Below are positions 53,157 to 64,000 of a stretch of DNA of 64,000 bases, piece by piece. This stretch comes from an uncultured Clostridia bacterium (GTDB lineage Bacteria; Bacillota; Clostridia; Oscillospirales; Acutalibacteraceae). Position 1 is the stretch's first letter; the number at the start of each line of letters is the position of its first letter. The position numbers were made by a program, and so were the translations under genes. The notes beneath the pieces are model-generated. The model saw only the letters and a program-made list of their open reading frames with translations. It searched no databases and was not told where the DNA came from. The stretch lies in assembly GCA_947625785.1 (NCBI GenBank), contig CANQPS010000009.1:1-64000 (forward strand), written 5' to 3'.

Positions 53157-53386
53157 TACACCATAATGGGAAAGTGTGCAAAATACCGCTTTCATTAAGT
53201 TTGATATTATCATAATATTGATAAAAAATCAAGAGTTTTTTAAAACAACACAAAATTCAAATCCTTACTTTAGGTATTTGATAAAAATTTTTTGTGTTTA
53301 AATGGATTTTGGTATTGTTTGTTTACAGGTGCAAAAGCTGTGCTTTTTTATACAGCTACTATAAAGAAACGGAGTGATAAAAGCCT
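53157..53386 (+). other. About 230-base 5' leader of rpoBC
   Basis: From the expected transcription start to the rpoB ATG. It has paired segments AACACAAAA and TTTTGTGTT, and a hairpin AGCTGT (53336-53341)/ACAGCT (53352-53357) just before the ribosome site GGAGTG. In many bacteria rpoB follows rplJL and is controlled through the L10 leader; here rplJL are absent, and I could not match this leader to the L10 motif. It may regulate rpoBC on its own. Confidence 0.5.
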
Positions 53387-56300
53387 ATGGTAAATGTCAA
53401 GCCAACTAAATTAGGCAATAATGTCAGAATGAGCTTTTCTAAAATTGATGAGGTTATAGAAATGCCAAACCTTATAGAAGTGCAAAAAAAATCATATCAA
53501 TGGTTTTTAGATACGGGTTTGCACGAGGTTTTTGAAGATGTTTCAGGTATTACAGATTTTAACGAAACTCTTGTTCTCGATTTTGTTGACTATAAGCTGG
53601 ACAAAGAACACCCTAATTACAGTGTTGAAGAATGTAAGGAAAGAGATGCTACTTATGCAGCTCCTCTTAAAGTTACTGCCCGTTTACTTAATAAGGAGAC
53701 AGGTGAAGTAAGAGATTCCGTTGTATATATGGGAGATTTTCCTCTTATGACAGCAAGTGGTACATTCGTCATCAATGGTGCGGAAAGAGTTATAGTTTCA
53801 CAACTTGTAAGATCACCGGGCGTTTACTATAAGATGGAGTATGACAAGACAGGTAAGAAATTATTCAGTTCTACTGTTATTCCGAACAGAGGTGCTTGGC
53901 TTGAATATGAAAACGATGTAAACGATGTAATGTATGTAAGAATTGATAAAAATCGTAAAATTCCAATAACAGTTTTTATTCGTGCATTAGGTCTTGGAAC
54001 TGATGCGGAAATATTTGATTATTTTGGCGATGATGAGAAAATTAGGGCAACTTTGGAAAAGGATTCTTGTTCCAATACTGATGAAGCCTTGAAAGAAGTT
54101 TACCATAAACTCCGTCCAAGTGAACCTCCTACTGTTGAAAGTGCATTGGCACACTTAAATATGCTTTTCTTTGACCCGAGAAGATATGATATGTCAAAGG
54201 TAGGACGCTATAAATATAATAAAAAGTTAAGCCTGTCAAACAGACTTTCCGGACAAACACTCGCTCAACCAATTATTGACCCTTCAACAGGCGAATTGAT
54301 AGCCGAAGAAGGAGAATTTATTTCAAGAGATAGAGCTATCCAGATAGAAAATACCGGTGTTGATATAGCTTATGTAAAAGTCGAGGGCGGCAAGGTAGTT
54401 AAGATTATATCAAACGGTATGGTTGATATAAAGTGTTTCGTTAATTTTGATGCTGAAAAAGAATGTGGCATAAACGAAAAAGTAAGATTTAGAGTGCTCA
54501 GGGAAATACTCGATACTTATTCAACTGATGAGGAAATAATTGCTGAAGTTAAAAAAAGAAAACTTGAACTTGTACCTAAACATATTATTATAGATGATAT
54601 ATTTGCAACAATTAACTATATGCTTAATCTTGCACACGGCGTTGGCACAACAGATGATATTGACCATTTGGGAAATAGAAGAATTCGTTCTGTTGGTGAA
54701 TTGCTCCAAAATCAATTCAGAATAGGCTTCGCAAGATTGGAAAGAGTTATAAGAGAAAGAATGACACTTCAAGCACAAGATTTGGCAACAATCCAACCAA
54801 GTGCTTTGATTAATATAAGACCTGTAACAGCCGCTATCAAAGAATTTTTTGGTTCATCTCCTCTTTCACAGTTTATGGACCAAACAAACCCTCTCGCGGA
54901 ACTTACACATAAAAGAAGACTTTCAGCATTAGGTCCGGGGGGTCTTTCAAGAGACAGAGCGGGATTTGAGGTTCGTGATGTTCATTATAGCCACTATGGA
55001 AGAATGTGTCCTATTGAAACGCCGGAAGGTCCAAATATCGGACTTATTTCTTATCTTGCTACATTTGCAAAAATTAATGACTATGGCTTCATTGAAGCTC
55101 CATTCCGTAAAATAGATAAAAGTACCGGAATAGTTACAAAAGAAGTTTTTTATATGTCTGCTGATGTGGAAGACGAGTTTGTAGTTGCACAGGCTAATGA
55201 ACCTCTTGATGAAGAAGGCAGATTTGTTAATAAAAAAGTAAATGGTCGTTATAAAGATGAGTTTGTTGAGGTCGAGAATACGGTTCCGGATTATATGGAC
55301 GTATCTCCGAGAATGGTTGTATCGGTTGCTACGGCTATGATACCATTCCTTGAAAATGATGACGCAAACAGAGCTTTAATGGGTTCTAATATGCAGCGTC
55401 AGGCAGTTCCTCTTATGGTAACGGAATCACCTATTGTCGGTACGGGTATGGAATATAAAGCAGGTGTTGACTCGGGAGTATGTGTACTTTCTGAGGAGGA
55501 CGGCGAAGTTCTTAGCGTAAGTGCCGACGAAGTTAAAGTAAAATATGACAGCGGCAGAATACAAACATTTAAATTGATTAAATTTAAGCGTTCAAATCAG
55601 GGAACTTGTGTAAATCAGATACCTGTTGTTGATAGAGGTCAAAGAGTTGTTAAGGGAGAGGTACTTGCAGACGGCCCTGCGACCAAAAACGGTGAAATAA
55701 GTCTTGGTAAAAACGCTCTTATCGGTTTTATGACTTGGGAAGGTTATAACTATGAAGATGCCGTTCTTATCAATGAAAAAATAGTAAGAGATGATGTATA
55801 TACATCGATTCATATAGAAGAATATGAAATGGAAGCAAGAGATACTAAGTTGGGTCCTGAAGAAATTACAAGAGATATCCCTAATGTCGGTGATGACCAA
55901 CTTAAAGACCTCGATGAGAGAGGAATTATCTGTATAGGTTCAGAAGTACACGCCGGAGATATCCTTGTTGGTAAGGTTACACCTAAGGGCGAAACTGAAT
56001 TGACAGCAGAAGAAAGATTACTAAGAGCTATTTTCGGTGAAAAGGCAAGAGAAGTAAGAGATACTTCTTTAAGAGTACCGCACGGAGAAAGCGGTATCGT
56101 GGTTGATGTAAAGGTGTTTACAAGAGAAAACAGCGGACACGACGAATTATCACCGGGTGTTAATAAAGTCGTTCGCTGCTATCTCGCACAGAAGCGTAAA
56201 ATTTCTGTCGGAGATAAAATGGCAGGTCGTCACGGTAACAAGGGTGTTGTTTCAAGAATACTCCCTGTCGAAGATATGCCATTCTTGCCGGACGGCACAC

Positions 56301-57106
56301 CGCTTGATATAGTTCTTAATCCGTTGGGTGTTCCTTCCCGTATGAATATCGGTCAGGTTCTTGAAGTCCATTTGGGATATGCCGCAAAAGCACTCGGTTG
56401 GAAGATTATGACACCTGTATTTGACGGTGCTCACGAACAGGATATTTTCCAAGCCTTTGAGGACGCAGGTTACAGCCGTGACGGTAAAACAATATTAAAA
56501 GACGGCAGAACAGGTGAATTTTTCGATAATCCTGTTACGGTAGGATATATGTACTACCTTAAACTGCACCACCTTGTTGATGATAAAATTCACGCCCGTT
56601 CAACAGGTCCTTATTCGCTCGTTACACAACAACCACTCGGAGGTAAAGCTCAATTTGGTGGTCAGCGTTTCGGTGAAATGGAGGTTTGGGCATTGGAGGC
56701 CTATGGTGCTGCCTATACTCTTCAAGAAATATTAACGGTTAAATCTGATGATGTTGTAGGTCGTGTTAAAACATACGAAGCTATTATCAAAGGTGAAAAT
56801 GTTCCTACACCGGGTATTCCTGAGTCATTTAAGGTTCTTATCAAGGAATTACAGTCACTTGCACTCGATGTAAGAGTACTCGATAAAAATAATGCTGAAA
56901 TCGACCTGAAACAAACTTACGATGATGAGGGTGTTGTAGAAGATGACACAACATTCCACGAGGATTTTGTAAGAGATGATATGACAGGCTATCAAATTGA
57001 CGATAATCCGGATAATGATGGTATATATTTTGACTCTGACGAAGGCGATTTACTCGAAACTGAGTCCGTTTATGATGATAGCGAAATGCTTGACTTTGAC
57101 GAATGA
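53387..57106 (+). CDS. rpoB: DNA-directed RNA polymerase subunit beta
   Basis: Catalytic-core subunit of RNA polymerase. The 1239-residue protein is a normal Clostridial length with no lineage insert of note. It starts [19 protein letters not shown]. The rifampicin pocket reads [13 protein letters not shown] and [13 protein letters not shown], with the wild-type Asp, His and Ser at the positions of E. coli 516, 526 and 531, so no resistance change is visible. [17 protein letters not shown] and [19 protein letters not shown] mark the C-terminal catalytic and rpoC-contact parts. An acidic tail of about 60 residues follows. It is cotranscribed with rpoC 18 bases downstream. Confidence 0.98.
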   Translation: MVNVKPTKLGNNVRMSFSKIDEVIEMPNLIEVQKKSYQWFLDTGLHEVFEDVSGITDFNETLVLDFVDYKLDKEHPNYSVEECKERDATYAAPLKVTARLLNKETGEVRDSVVYMGDFPLMTASGTFVINGAERVIVSQLVRSPGVYYKMEYDKTGKKLFSSTVIPNRGAWLEYENDVNDVMYVRIDKNRKIPITVFIRALGLGTDAEIFDYFGDDEKIRATLEKDSCSNTDEALKEVYHKLRPSEPPTVESALAHLNMLFFDPRRYDMSKVGRYKYNKKLSLSNRLSGQTLAQPIIDPSTGELIAEEGEFISRDRAIQIENTGVDIAYVKVEGGKVVKIISNGMVDIKCFVNFDAEKECGINEKVRFRVLREILDTYSTDEEIIAEVKKRKLELVPKHIIIDDIFATINYMLNLAHGVGTTDDIDHLGNRRIRSVGELLQNQFRIGFARLERVIRERMTLQAQDLATIQPSALINIRPVTAAIKEFFGSSPLSQFMDQTNPLAELTHKRRLSALGPGGLSRDRAGFEVRDVHYSHYGRMCPIETPEGPNIGLISYLATFAKINDYGFIEAPFRKIDKSTGIVTKEVFYMSADVEDEFVVAQANEPLDEEGRFVNKKVNGRYKDEFVEVENTVPDYMDVSPRMVVSVATAMIPFLENDDANRALMGSNMQRQAVPLMVTESPIVGTGMEYKAGVDSGVCVLSEEDGEVLSVSADEVKVKYDSGRIQTFKLIKFKRSNQGTCVNQIPVVDRGQRVVKGEVLADGPATKNGEISLGKNALIGFMTWEGYNYEDAVLINEKIVRDDVYTSIHIEEYEMEARDTKLGPEEITRDIPNVGDDQLKDLDERGIICIGSEVHAGDILVGKVTPKGETELTAEERLLRAIFGEKAREVRDTSLRVPHGESGIVVDVKVFTRENSGHDELSPGVNKVVRCYLAQKRKISVGDKMAGRHGNKGVVSRILPVEDMPFLPDGTPLDIVLNPLGVPSRMNIGQVLEVHLGYAAKALGWKIMTPVFDGAHEQDIFQAFEDAGYSRDGKTILKDGRTGEFFDNPVTVGYMYYLKLHHLVDDKIHARSTGPYSLVTQQPLGGKAQFGGQRFGEMEVWALEAYGAAYTLQEILTVKSDDVVGRVKTYEAIIKGENVPTPGIPESFKVLIKELQSLALDVRVLDKNNAEIDLKQTYDDEGVVEDDTTFHEDFVRDDMTGYQIDDNPDNDGIYFDSDEGDLLETESVYDDSEMLDFDE

Positions 57107-57124
57107 TGAAAGGAGCTATAAAAT

Positions 57125-60100
57125 ATGGCTTTTAATACATTTGAATCAATTAAAATAGGTCTTGCCTCACCGGAACAAATAAGAAATTGGTCACACGGTG
57201 AAGTTAAAAAACCTGAAACTATAAATTACCGCACCTTGAAACCTGAGCCGGGCGGACTCTTTTGCGAACGCATATTTGGACCTCAGAAAGACTGGGAATG
57301 TCATTGCGGAAAATATAAAAGAATTCGTTTTAAGGGTAAAAAATGTGAAAAATGTGGTGTTGAAGTTACTCGTTCAAAGGTAAGAAGAGAAAGAATGGGT
57401 CATATTGAACTTGCAGCCCCTGTATCTCATATATGGTACTTTAAAGGAATACCATCAAGAATGGGACTTATTCTTGATATTTCTCCAAGATTACTTGAAA
57501 AGATTATTTATTTTGCATCATATATAGTAGTCGACCCGGGAAAAGTAGAGGAACTCAGAAAATATCAGATATTATCCGAAAAAGAATACAGAGATTACGA
57601 AGAGAAATATGAAGATGATTTTACAGCACTTATGGGTGCTGAGGCCATTAAGAGACTTTTGATGGATATAGACCTCGACAAACTCTCCGAAGAACTAAAA
57701 GAAGAACTTAAAGACGCTACCGGTCAGAAAAAAGTAAGAATAGTAAAAAGACTTGAAGTTGTAGAATCATTCCGTATGTCAGGCAACAGACCTGAATGGA
57801 TGATTATGGACGCAATTCCTGTAATTCCGCCGGATATAAGACCTATGGTACAGCTTGACGGCGGCAGATTTGCTACATCGGACCTTAATGACCTATACCG
57901 CAGAGTTATCAACAGAAACAGCAGATTGAAAAAATTACTCGAACTTAATGCCCCTGATATCATTGTAAGAAATGAAAAGCGTATGCTGCAGGAATCTGTC
58001 GATGCACTTATCGACAACGGCAGGCGTGGCAGACCTGTTACAGGTCCTAATAACAGAGCATTAAAATCATTATCTGATATGCTTAAAGGTAAACAAGGTC
58101 GTTTCCGTCAAAATCTTCTCGGTAAGCGTGTTGACTATTCGGGTCGTTCCGTTATTGTAGTAGGTCCTGAACTTAAAATGTATCAGTGCGGTCTTCCTAA
58201 GGAAATGGCACTTGAATTATTTAAACCGTTCGTTATGAAAAGACTTGAAGAAACCGGTGTCGTTGCTAATATAAAAGCAGCCCGCAAAGCCGTTGAAAGA
58301 GCAAAACCGGAAGTATGGGACGCACTTGAAGTGGTTATAAAAGGACACCCTGTATTACTTAACAGAGCACCTACACTTCACAGACTTGGTATCCAGGCTT
58401 TTGAACCTGTACTTGTAGAAGGCAGAGCCTTAAAGCTGCACCCTCTTGTATGTACGGCTTATAACGCCGACTTTGACGGTGACCAAATGGCTGTTCACGT
58501 TCCATTGTCTGCTGAGGCACAAGCTGAAGCAAGATTTTTGATGTTGGCTGCCGGAAACTTATTAAAGCCGTCAGATGGTCGTCCTGTTGCTGTTCCTACA
58601 CAGGATATGATACTTGGTTCATATTATTTGACTCTTGATAAAGAAGGAGAGTTGGGTGAAGGTAAGGTATTTGCGGATTTTGATGAAGCATTAATGGCGT
58701 ATGACGCAAAAGTTATCAGCCTTCACGCAAGAATTAAGGTAAGACATTATAAGAAAATTGATGGCGTAATGAAATCTCAACTTATTGAAACAACAGTAGG
58801 TAAGATTATATTTAACCAGCCAATACCACAGGATTTAGGATTTGTTGACCGTAGTAAGCCGGAAAATCAATTTAGACTTGAAATTGAATTTCTTGTAGGT
58901 AAAAAACAACTCGGTCAAATTATTGATAAGTGTATAAAAGTACACGGTGCAAATATTACATCAAAAGTACTTGATGATATTAAGTCGCAAGGTTATAAGT
59001 ATTCAACAAAAGGTGCTATAACAGTTGCGGTATGTGATGCGGAAATTCCGCCAGCCAAAAAGGAAATTATCGGCGATGCTGAAAAAATGATTGATAGAAT
59101 TACTGCTAAATATAGACGAGGTCTTATGTCCAATCAGGAGCGCTATGAAGCTGTTCTTAAAGTTTGGGAAAAAGCTACAAATGATGTTGCCGACGCATTA
59201 AAAAATAATCTTGGCAGATATAATCCTATATTTATGATGGCAGATTCCGGCGCTCGTGGTAGTATGAGCCAAATTCGTCAGCTTGCAGGTATGCGTGGTC
59301 TTATCGCTAATACATCCGGTAAGACAATCGAAATTCCTATTAGGGCTAATTATCGTGAAGGTCTTAACATTTTGGAATACTTTATTTCATCTCGTGGTGC
59401 AAGAAAAGGTCTTGCTGATACAGCGCTGCGTACAGCAGACTCTGGTTATCTTACAAGGAGACTTGTTGATGTATCACAAGAAGTTATCATAAGAGAAGAC
59501 GATTGTGGTACTAAGGAAGGTCTTACAGTATTTGAAATTTGCGAAGGCAAGGAATCAATCGAGCCGCTGTACGAGCGTCTTTTGGGCAGATACTTATGCG
59601 AGGACTTTGTTTCTGAGGAGACAGGTGAGGTCATTGTATCTAAGGATAAAATGATGAGAGATGAAGATGCCGAAAAGATAGTAAACGCAGGTGTTAAAAA
59701 AATAAAAATACGCTCTATTCTTAGCTGTCGTGCAAAACACGGTGTATGTAAAAAATGTTATGGTGCTAACCTTGCAAATGGTATGCCTGTAACAGTTGGT
59801 GAAGCAGTAGGTATTATTGCTGCACAATCAATCGGTGAGCCTGGTACACAGCTTACAATGCGTACATTCCATACAGGTGGTGTCGCAAGTGCCGAAGATA
59901 TTACACAAGGTTTGCCTCGTGTAGAAGAACTTTTTGAAGGTCGTAAACCGAAACATCTTGCTATTATCAGTGAAATTGCCGGTGAGGTAAGATTCCAAGA
60001 TATTAAGAAAAATCGTCACGCCGTTATATTTAATAAGGAAACAAATCAGGAAGCAACATATTTGATACCGTTTGGTTCAAGGGTTAAAGTTGAAGAAGGT

Positions 60101-60649
60101 CAAATTATCGAGGCCGGCGATATGATTACAGAAGGTTCAATTAATCCGCACGATGTACTTGCTATTAAAGGTCCTGATGCTGTTCAAGACTATCTTATAC
60201 AAGAAGTACAAAAGACATATCGCCAACAGGGTGTTGATATTAATGATAAGCATATCGAAGTTATTGTTCGTCAAATGATGAAGAAAGTACGAATTGATGA
60301 GCAAGGTTCAACGGATATGCTTTCCGGAACACTTGTAGACAAACTTGATGTTATATTTGCAAATGAGGCAATACAAAAAAGAATTGACGATGGAGAAACA
60401 GGTCTTAACTTGGCAACTTATACGCCTGTATTGCTTGGTATTACAAAGGCATCATTAGCAACAGATTCTTTCTTGTCAGCAGCCTCTTTCCAAGAAACAA
60501 CCAGAGTTCTTACCGATGCGGCAATTAAAGGAAAAATAGACCCATTATTGGGACTTAAAGAAAATGTTATTATCGGTAAACTTGTTCCGGCAGGAACAGG
60601 TATGCACCGTTACAGTGATGTAGAACTCGAAGAAAATAACAAAATATAA
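57125..60649 (+). CDS. rpoC: DNA-directed RNA polymerase subunit beta'
   Basis: Largest catalytic-core subunit, 1174 residues. The N-terminal zinc site is complete ([20 protein letters not shown]). The active-site Mg loop is N447[11 protein letters not shown]. The bridge-helix region includes [18 protein letters not shown], and the second zinc site is [13 protein letters not shown] after SILS. The trigger loop is [15 protein letters not shown]. The C-terminus ends soon after RYSDVELEE, the normal Clostridial form. Ribosome site AAAGGAG about 8 bases before ATG. A terminator follows. Confidence 0.98.
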   Translation: MAFNTFESIKIGLASPEQIRNWSHGEVKKPETINYRTLKPEPGGLFCERIFGPQKDWECHCGKYKRIRFKGKKCEKCGVEVTRSKVRRERMGHIELAAPVSHIWYFKGIPSRMGLILDISPRLLEKIIYFASYIVVDPGKVEELRKYQILSEKEYRDYEEKYEDDFTALMGAEAIKRLLMDIDLDKLSEELKEELKDATGQKKVRIVKRLEVVESFRMSGNRPEWMIMDAIPVIPPDIRPMVQLDGGRFATSDLNDLYRRVINRNSRLKKLLELNAPDIIVRNEKRMLQESVDALIDNGRRGRPVTGPNNRALKSLSDMLKGKQGRFRQNLLGKRVDYSGRSVIVVGPELKMYQCGLPKEMALELFKPFVMKRLEETGVVANIKAARKAVERAKPEVWDALEVVIKGHPVLLNRAPTLHRLGIQAFEPVLVEGRALKLHPLVCTAYNADFDGDQMAVHVPLSAEAQAEARFLMLAAGNLLKPSDGRPVAVPTQDMILGSYYLTLDKEGELGEGKVFADFDEALMAYDAKVISLHARIKVRHYKKIDGVMKSQLIETTVGKIIFNQPIPQDLGFVDRSKPENQFRLEIEFLVGKKQLGQIIDKCIKVHGANITSKVLDDIKSQGYKYSTKGAITVAVCDAEIPPAKKEIIGDAEKMIDRITAKYRRGLMSNQERYEAVLKVWEKATNDVADALKNNLGRYNPIFMMADSGARGSMSQIRQLAGMRGLIANTSGKTIEIPIRANYREGLNILEYFISSRGARKGLADTALRTADSGYLTRRLVDVSQEVIIREDDCGTKEGLTVFEICEGKESIEPLYERLLGRYLCEDFVSEETGEVIVSKDKMMRDEDAEKIVNAGVKKIKIRSILSCRAKHGVCKKCYGANLANGMPVTVGEAVGIIAAQSIGEPGTQLTMRTFHTGGVASAEDITQGLPRVEELFEGRKPKHLAIISEIAGEVRFQDIKKNRHAVIFNKETNQEATYLIPFGSRVKVEEGQIIEAGDMITEGSINPHDVLAIKGPDAVQDYLIQEVQKTYRQQGVDINDKHIEVIVRQMMKKVRIDEQGSTDMLSGTLVDKLDVIFANEAIQKRIDDGETGLNLATYTPVLLGITKASLATDSFLSAASFQETTRVLTDAAIKGKIDPLLGLKENVIIGKLVPAGTGMHRYSDVELEENNKI

Positions 60650-60661
60650 AAATTTATCAAT

Positions 60662-60697
60662 AAGGGTGCTGATAAAATATCAGTACCCTTGTTTATT
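60662..60697 (+). terminator. Intrinsic terminator of rpoBC
   Basis: AAGGGTGCTGATA (from 60662) pairs with TATCAGTACCCTT (to about 60690) with one mismatch, followed by GTTTATT. A moderately strong terminator. Confidence 0.8.
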
Positions 60698-60728
60698 GGA
60701 ATATAACTGCTAATGAGGTAAGAAATAA

Positions 60729-61994
60729 ATGGAAAATTTTAAAGAATATTTTATAATCAAGCAAAGAACAATCAGACGCCAAAGTTCTAATTTTTTGAAA
60801 TGGTTTTTAATTTCCGTATCTGTGGGGTTATTTATAGGAGTAATCGGGACTTTATTTAGATATTTGATAGATATGGCAAATGATATTCAAAAAAATAATT
60901 GGTGGCTGATATTTTTACTGCCAATAGGCGGAATTGTAATAGTTTTTCTTTATAAATTATGCAGAGATTCTGACAGCGGAACAAATACAATTATAAGAGC
61001 TGTAAGAAGTGAGGATAAGCCATCATATTTTACGCCTCTATTGATATTTGTCAGTACAATAATAACTCATCTGTTTGGAGGTTCGGCGGGCAGAGAAGGT
61101 GCAGCACTGCAAATTGGCGGAGGAATAGGTTCTACAATTGGCAGCATTTTTAAAATGAATAAAAATGATATGAAAATTATTACAATGTGCGGAATGAGTG
61201 CAGGATTTTCGGCAGTATTCGGAACTCCGATAGCTGCATCAATTTTCGCTATGGAAGTGACAAGCGTTGGAATTATGTATTATGCCGCATTAGTGCCTTG
61301 TGTTATTTCTGCATTTGTCGCAAAGGAAATTACAATACTTTTAGGTGCGTCAAGTACAGTGTATGATATGGTTATTTTTCCGAATGTGAATTTTGTATCT
61401 TTCGGACAAACAGCCTTGATGGGTGTATTGTGTGCGGTACTGAGTATAATTTTTTGTGAAAGTTTAAAATTAACATCAAAATATTATGCTAAGTTAATAA
61501 ATAATAAATATTTAAGAATATTTATAGGAGGATTATTGATTATTGCCTTAACCTTCCTCGTAGGCAGCAGAGATTACAATGGAGCAGGAGGAGCAATAAT
61601 AATAAATGCTTTATCGGGAAATGCCCGACCGGAAGCCTTTGCTTTAAAATTAATCTTCACAGTGCTAACTCTTGGGGCAGGATATAAAGGCGGAGAAATT
61701 ATACCTACATTCTTTATAGGTTCAACATTTGGGTGTTTAATTGGAGAAATGATAGGTTTACCGGCATCATTTGGGGCAAGTATCGGAATGATGGCATTAT
61801 TTTGTGGAGTAACAAATTGTCCAATAGCCTCAATTATGATTTCGATAGAGTTATTTGGAGTAAATGGTTTGTGGCTTTTTGCGGTTGCGATAGCTATAAG
61901 TTATAGACTTTCGGGATATTATAGTCTTTATGCAGGACAAAAAATAGCTCAGTCTAAAAAACGCATAGAATTTATAGACAAAAAAACGCATTAG
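60729..61994 (+). CDS. ClC-family anion channel or anion/proton antiporter
   Basis: A 421-residue membrane protein with the ClC double-fold (about 10 hydrophobic helices). The gating motif is GSAGREGAALQIGG, with the gate Glu kept, and the first anion-site loop reads DSGTNTII where ClC-ec1 has GSGIP. GAGYKGGEIIPTFFIGSTFG matches the third conserved ClC segment. There are no CBS domains, as usual in bacteria of this type. It moves Cl- or another anion across the membrane, possibly with H+ exchange for acid resistance. The altered first motif (T-N for I-P) leaves the ion open; fluoride-type ClCs also have changes there. Ribosome site GAGGTAAG before ATG. Probably monocistronic. Confidence 0.85.
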   Translation: MENFKEYFIIKQRTIRRQSSNFLKWFLISVSVGLFIGVIGTLFRYLIDMANDIQKNNWWLIFLLPIGGIVIVFLYKLCRDSDSGTNTIIRAVRSEDKPSYFTPLLIFVSTIITHLFGGSAGREGAALQIGGGIGSTIGSIFKMNKNDMKIITMCGMSAGFSAVFGTPIAASIFAMEVTSVGIMYYAALVPCVISAFVAKEITILLGASSTVYDMVIFPNVNFVSFGQTALMGVLCAVLSIIFCESLKLTSKYYAKLINNKYLRIFIGGLLIIALTFLVGSRDYNGAGGAIIINALSGNARPEAFALKLIFTVLTLGAGYKGGEIIPTFFIGSTFGCLIGEMIGLPASFGASIGMMALFCGVTNCPIASIMISIELFGVNGLWLFAVAIAISYRLSGYYSLYAGQKIAQSKKRIEFIDKKTH

Positions 61995-62027
61995 CTGTGT
62001 TGGAAATATATGAAAATCAAATTTATG

Positions 62028-62067
62028 AATTTTGCACATAATTAAAAATTTGTTTTTGTGCAAAATT
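62028..62067. repeat. 10-base perfect inverted repeat behind the ClC gene
   Basis: AATTTTGCAC (62028-62037) and GTGCAAAATT (62058-62067) with 20 bases between. No T-run follows, so it is a doubtful terminator and might be an operator for the surface-protein gene downstream. Apart from this and the promoter at 62188, the gap from 61995 to 62315 shows nothing. Confidence 0.55.
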
Positions 62068-62187
62068 AATGTTAAATTAGAGCTTTATGCTTTTATTTGG
62101 AAACAAAATGTAAACATTAATAGTCAAAATATCCAAATATATTGCTCAATATTTGTAAAAGTGTTTAATTTTAATAAAGGTGTATGC

Positions 62188-62216
62188 TTGACATAAAATT
62201 TATTTAGTTGTAAAAT
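62188..62216 (+). promoter_or_regulatory. Sigma-A promoter of the fibro-slime surface-protein gene
   Basis: Perfect TTGACA (62188-62193), a 17-base spacer and TAAAAT (62211-62216). The transcript would have a leader of about 93 bases. Confidence 0.75.
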
Positions 62217-62315
62217 AGGTGTAAATTAAAAGTAATAAGTAACAAGTATTCTTGTTATAAGCAACGGTTTTTATTAAAGTTGTGACTATACTTAGGAAAG
62301 GCGGTATTTTAAATT

Positions 62316-64000
62316 ATGAGAATTATTGTAAGAAAGGCAGAAGCGTACAGCAGGAAGTCGGTAGCTGTTTTTATGGCTATGTGTCTTTTACTTTCCTGTA
62401 TGGTGATAGGATTGACAACGGTGAGCATTGGTGATGTTAATGCTGCTGTTGGTTATAGTGGTAAAACAAAGTATGTCAATGCGGATTTTTTTGATTATTA
62501 TTATGATGACCAGATATTAAATAATCAACAAACACCTCAAACAGGAGCAACATATAAAAATCCGTATACAATATTTAATTCTTTAATTTCTGCTTCTAAA
62601 GAAGATGGTGAAAAATTTACAACTTCTATATTTGAATGGACGGCAAATGTAAGAAATTGGCAAAATCAACCTACATCTATTGAGATTCATATTTGGGTTG
62701 ATGGTGGTTCAGACATAACTGTGTGGGATAGTACAGACCCAAAAATGAACATACTTTACAATAGTAACACTGGTGTTATGACTGCTACTTATACTGTAGA
62801 TGTAGAATTAGCTAAGAAAATTGATAGTAATATTAAAAGTGGAAGAACAGTTAGGTGGATGTTGCATTATAAAGATGCTGGCGGTGAGTATCAAACTAGT
62901 AGTAATTATATTTTAAATAATGGCTGGGGAAGAAAAATTAAAATTAATGCTAGCAGTTCTACAAGTCCTGCTATATCATATGAAGGTAGCAATTTGACAG
63001 TATCTACGGCAGGATGTTTATATGATATACCGCTTTACTTTGGGCAGTTTTGGATAGATAAAGAAAATACAAGTACATATAATAGTATGTCTGCTAGTAC
63101 TCAAGGGTTAAATAATTTCTATTGGGGTGCAAACCTTGCTTTTAGACCAGTTACCAATTCAAATACTGCAAAACAATATAACACTGTTGCACAAGGAATA
63201 GTTGATAGTAAAAGTGGTGAAAATGTTCTGCAAAATGGTAAATCTTTACCATATTTTGACAAAGAATGGATTAGTAATACTACATATACTAATGGTAACC
63301 CAGTGGCTGATTATACAAATGTTTCGTTTCCTTTTTATGAATTTATAGATGATTATGGTGTTAAGCATTATAAATTTGATTCTAATGAAAAGGCTGTTTA
63401 TATTGATAAAAATAATGGAAAAGATGAAAATTTGATTGAATATAGCAGTTCAAATGTTCACGGTACAAATACAGGTGGCGGCGATGAGGGTATAGGTTTT
63501 TTTCCTTTTAATACTGTTGCAGATTCGCAATCTCAAAAAATCAATTATGGTTTCGGTGCAAGATTTGATATTGACTTTTCTATAACAAAAACAGGTAAAT
63601 ATAATGGCCAAGATTTATCGTTTGAATTTAAGGGCGACGATGATGTTTGGGTATTTATAGATGATGTACTTGTTCTTGATATGGGCGGCGGACATAAAGA
63701 AGCACACGGAACAATTAATTTTGCAACAGGTGATGCTGTTATAGAGTATGCAGGAAATGCTACGACACAAACTATTAAAAGTGACAGTATGACCAGTTTA
63801 GGAATTGTAACAAATAAGAAAATAAATATTTATGATGGTAGTGATGGTATATCTTTAAATTTAAAAGATGGCAAAGAACATAGAATTACAATGTATTATA
63901 TGGAAAGAGGTATGTTAAACTCTAATTTATATGTTGATTTTAGTGCTGTTTTGGGTTCAACATTAAAAATAGAAGACGTATTAGATACAAGCGATGTTAA
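62316..64000 (+). CDS. Exported fibro-slime-domain surface protein (5' part, runs off the window)
   Basis: An open frame of at least 561 residues with no stop before the window edge. ATG 62316 has AGGAAAGGCGG upstream. The N-terminus is a signal peptide (basic RIIVRKAEAYSRKS, core VAVFMAMCLLLSCMVIGL, likely cleavage after VNA near residue 44). Then comes a region rich in Asn, Tyr and Thr, and at about residues 407-485 a fibro-slime domain: FEFKGDDDVWVFIDD, LVLDMGGGHKEAHG, and later YYMERGMLNSNLYVDF. This domain is common in large surface or cellulose-binding-associated proteins of gut Clostridia and Fibrobacter. The protein is likely much longer, and its anchor lies outside the window. A role in adhesion is inferred from the family. 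Confidence 0.82.
   Translation, partial: MRIIVRKAEAYSRKSVAVFMAMCLLLSCMVIGLTTVSIGDVNAAVGYSGKTKYVNADFFDYYYDDQILNNQQTPQTGATYKNPYTIFNSLISASKEDGEKFTTSIFEWTANVRNWQNQPTSIEIHIWVDGGSDITVWDSTDPKMNILYNSNTGVMTATYTVDVELAKKIDSNIKSGRTVRWMLHYKDAGGEYQTSSNYILNNGWGRKIKINASSSTSPAISYEGSNLTVSTAGCLYDIPLYFGQFWIDKENTSTYNSMSASTQGLNNFYWGANLAFRPVTNSNTAKQYNTVAQGIVDSKSGENVLQNGKSLPYFDKEWISNTTYTNGNPVADYTNVSFPFYEFIDDYGVKHYKFDSNEKAVYIDKNNGKDENLIEYSSSNVHGTNTGGGDEGIGFFPFNTVADSQSQKINYGFGARFDIDFSITKTGKYNGQDLSFEFKGDDDVWVFIDDVLVLDMGGGHKEAHGTINFATGDAVIEYAGNATTQTIKSDSMTSLGIVTNKKINIYDGSDGISLNLKDGKEHRITMYYMERGMLNSNLYVDFSAVLGSTLKIEDVLDTSDV

Noticed and set aside
53164-53200. Ten-codon frame at the start of the rpoB leader
   Set aside because: No ribosome site and no run of regulatory codons; no case for a leader peptide.
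53157-53386. L10-type ribosomal leader before rpoB
   Set aside because: No rplJL genes follow, and I could not recognise the conserved L10-leader sequence; left as an uncharacterised leader.
54841-54960. Rifampicin-resistance substitution in rpoB
   Set aside because: The key Asp, His and Ser residues are wild type; the MDQTNP Thr is a natural variant, not a resistance change.

Overview
The window looks like a chromosomal segment of a low-GC, spore-forming member of the Clostridia, most likely a gut organism near the Ruminococcaceae/Oscillospiraceae. The evidence is AT-rich DNA with consensus sigma-A promoters and strong GGAGG-type ribosome sites, spoIIE and a GerA/SpoVAF-family germination gene, a one-chain clade II PurL, Gram-positive lipoproteins, and a fibro-slime-domain surface protein of the kind common in gut Clostridia. 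The genus is inference only. No rRNA, tRNA, CRISPR array, prophage, transposase or replication origin was seen.

Layout. 1-5.5 kb: a dispersed hairpin repeat, a TPR/DUF4037 nucleotidyltransferase-like gene, an exported M3-like metallopeptidase, a 29-residue membrane peptide gene, and an asparaginase. 5.5-11.6 kb: a maltose/maltodextrin ABC importer (binding lipoprotein, two permeases, no ATPase) with a lipid-anchored GH13 amylase. 11.6-20.2 kb: a decayed repeat copy, purL, spoIIE behind a Spo0A-type promoter, and a GntR/ABC operon on the minus strand. 20.3-29.6 kb: ROK glucokinase, rlmB, a very unusual 1193-residue protein that looks like a P-type ATPase without its catalytic motifs behind a long acidic tail, rpe, a CNNM/CorC-type transporter, and pdxST for PLP synthesis.

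29.7-40.5 kb is the most striking region. One tightly packed cluster encodes a membrane Ser/Thr kinase, a small membrane protein with repeated T-x-(V/L)-L motifs, a 2421-residue surface protein with 13 tandem repeats, and a PP2C phosphatase. I read it as a candidate self-contained phosphorylation system around a giant cell-surface protein.

40.5-46.8 kb (minus strand): NAD synthetase, a polysaccharide polymerase/ligase-like protein, an undecaprenyl-phosphate sugar transferase and RqcH, then a tandem copy of the hairpin repeat. 46.9-53.1 kb: the germination gene, then a minus-strand operon of pyrophosphatase, an unknown membrane protein, a VTC-domain polyphosphate polymerase-like protein and a DUF4956 membrane protein. 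The last is split by a frameshift in a (TA)7 run, a possible slippage switch. A DUF3048 lipoprotein gene follows. 53.1-60.7 kb: rpoB-rpoC under their own consensus promoter with a long leader. 60.7-64 kb: a ClC-family anion transporter and the start of a fibro-slime surface protein that runs off the window.

Coding starts were chosen from ribosome sites and family N-termini. Several differ from the longest open frame, and this is stated in the entries.
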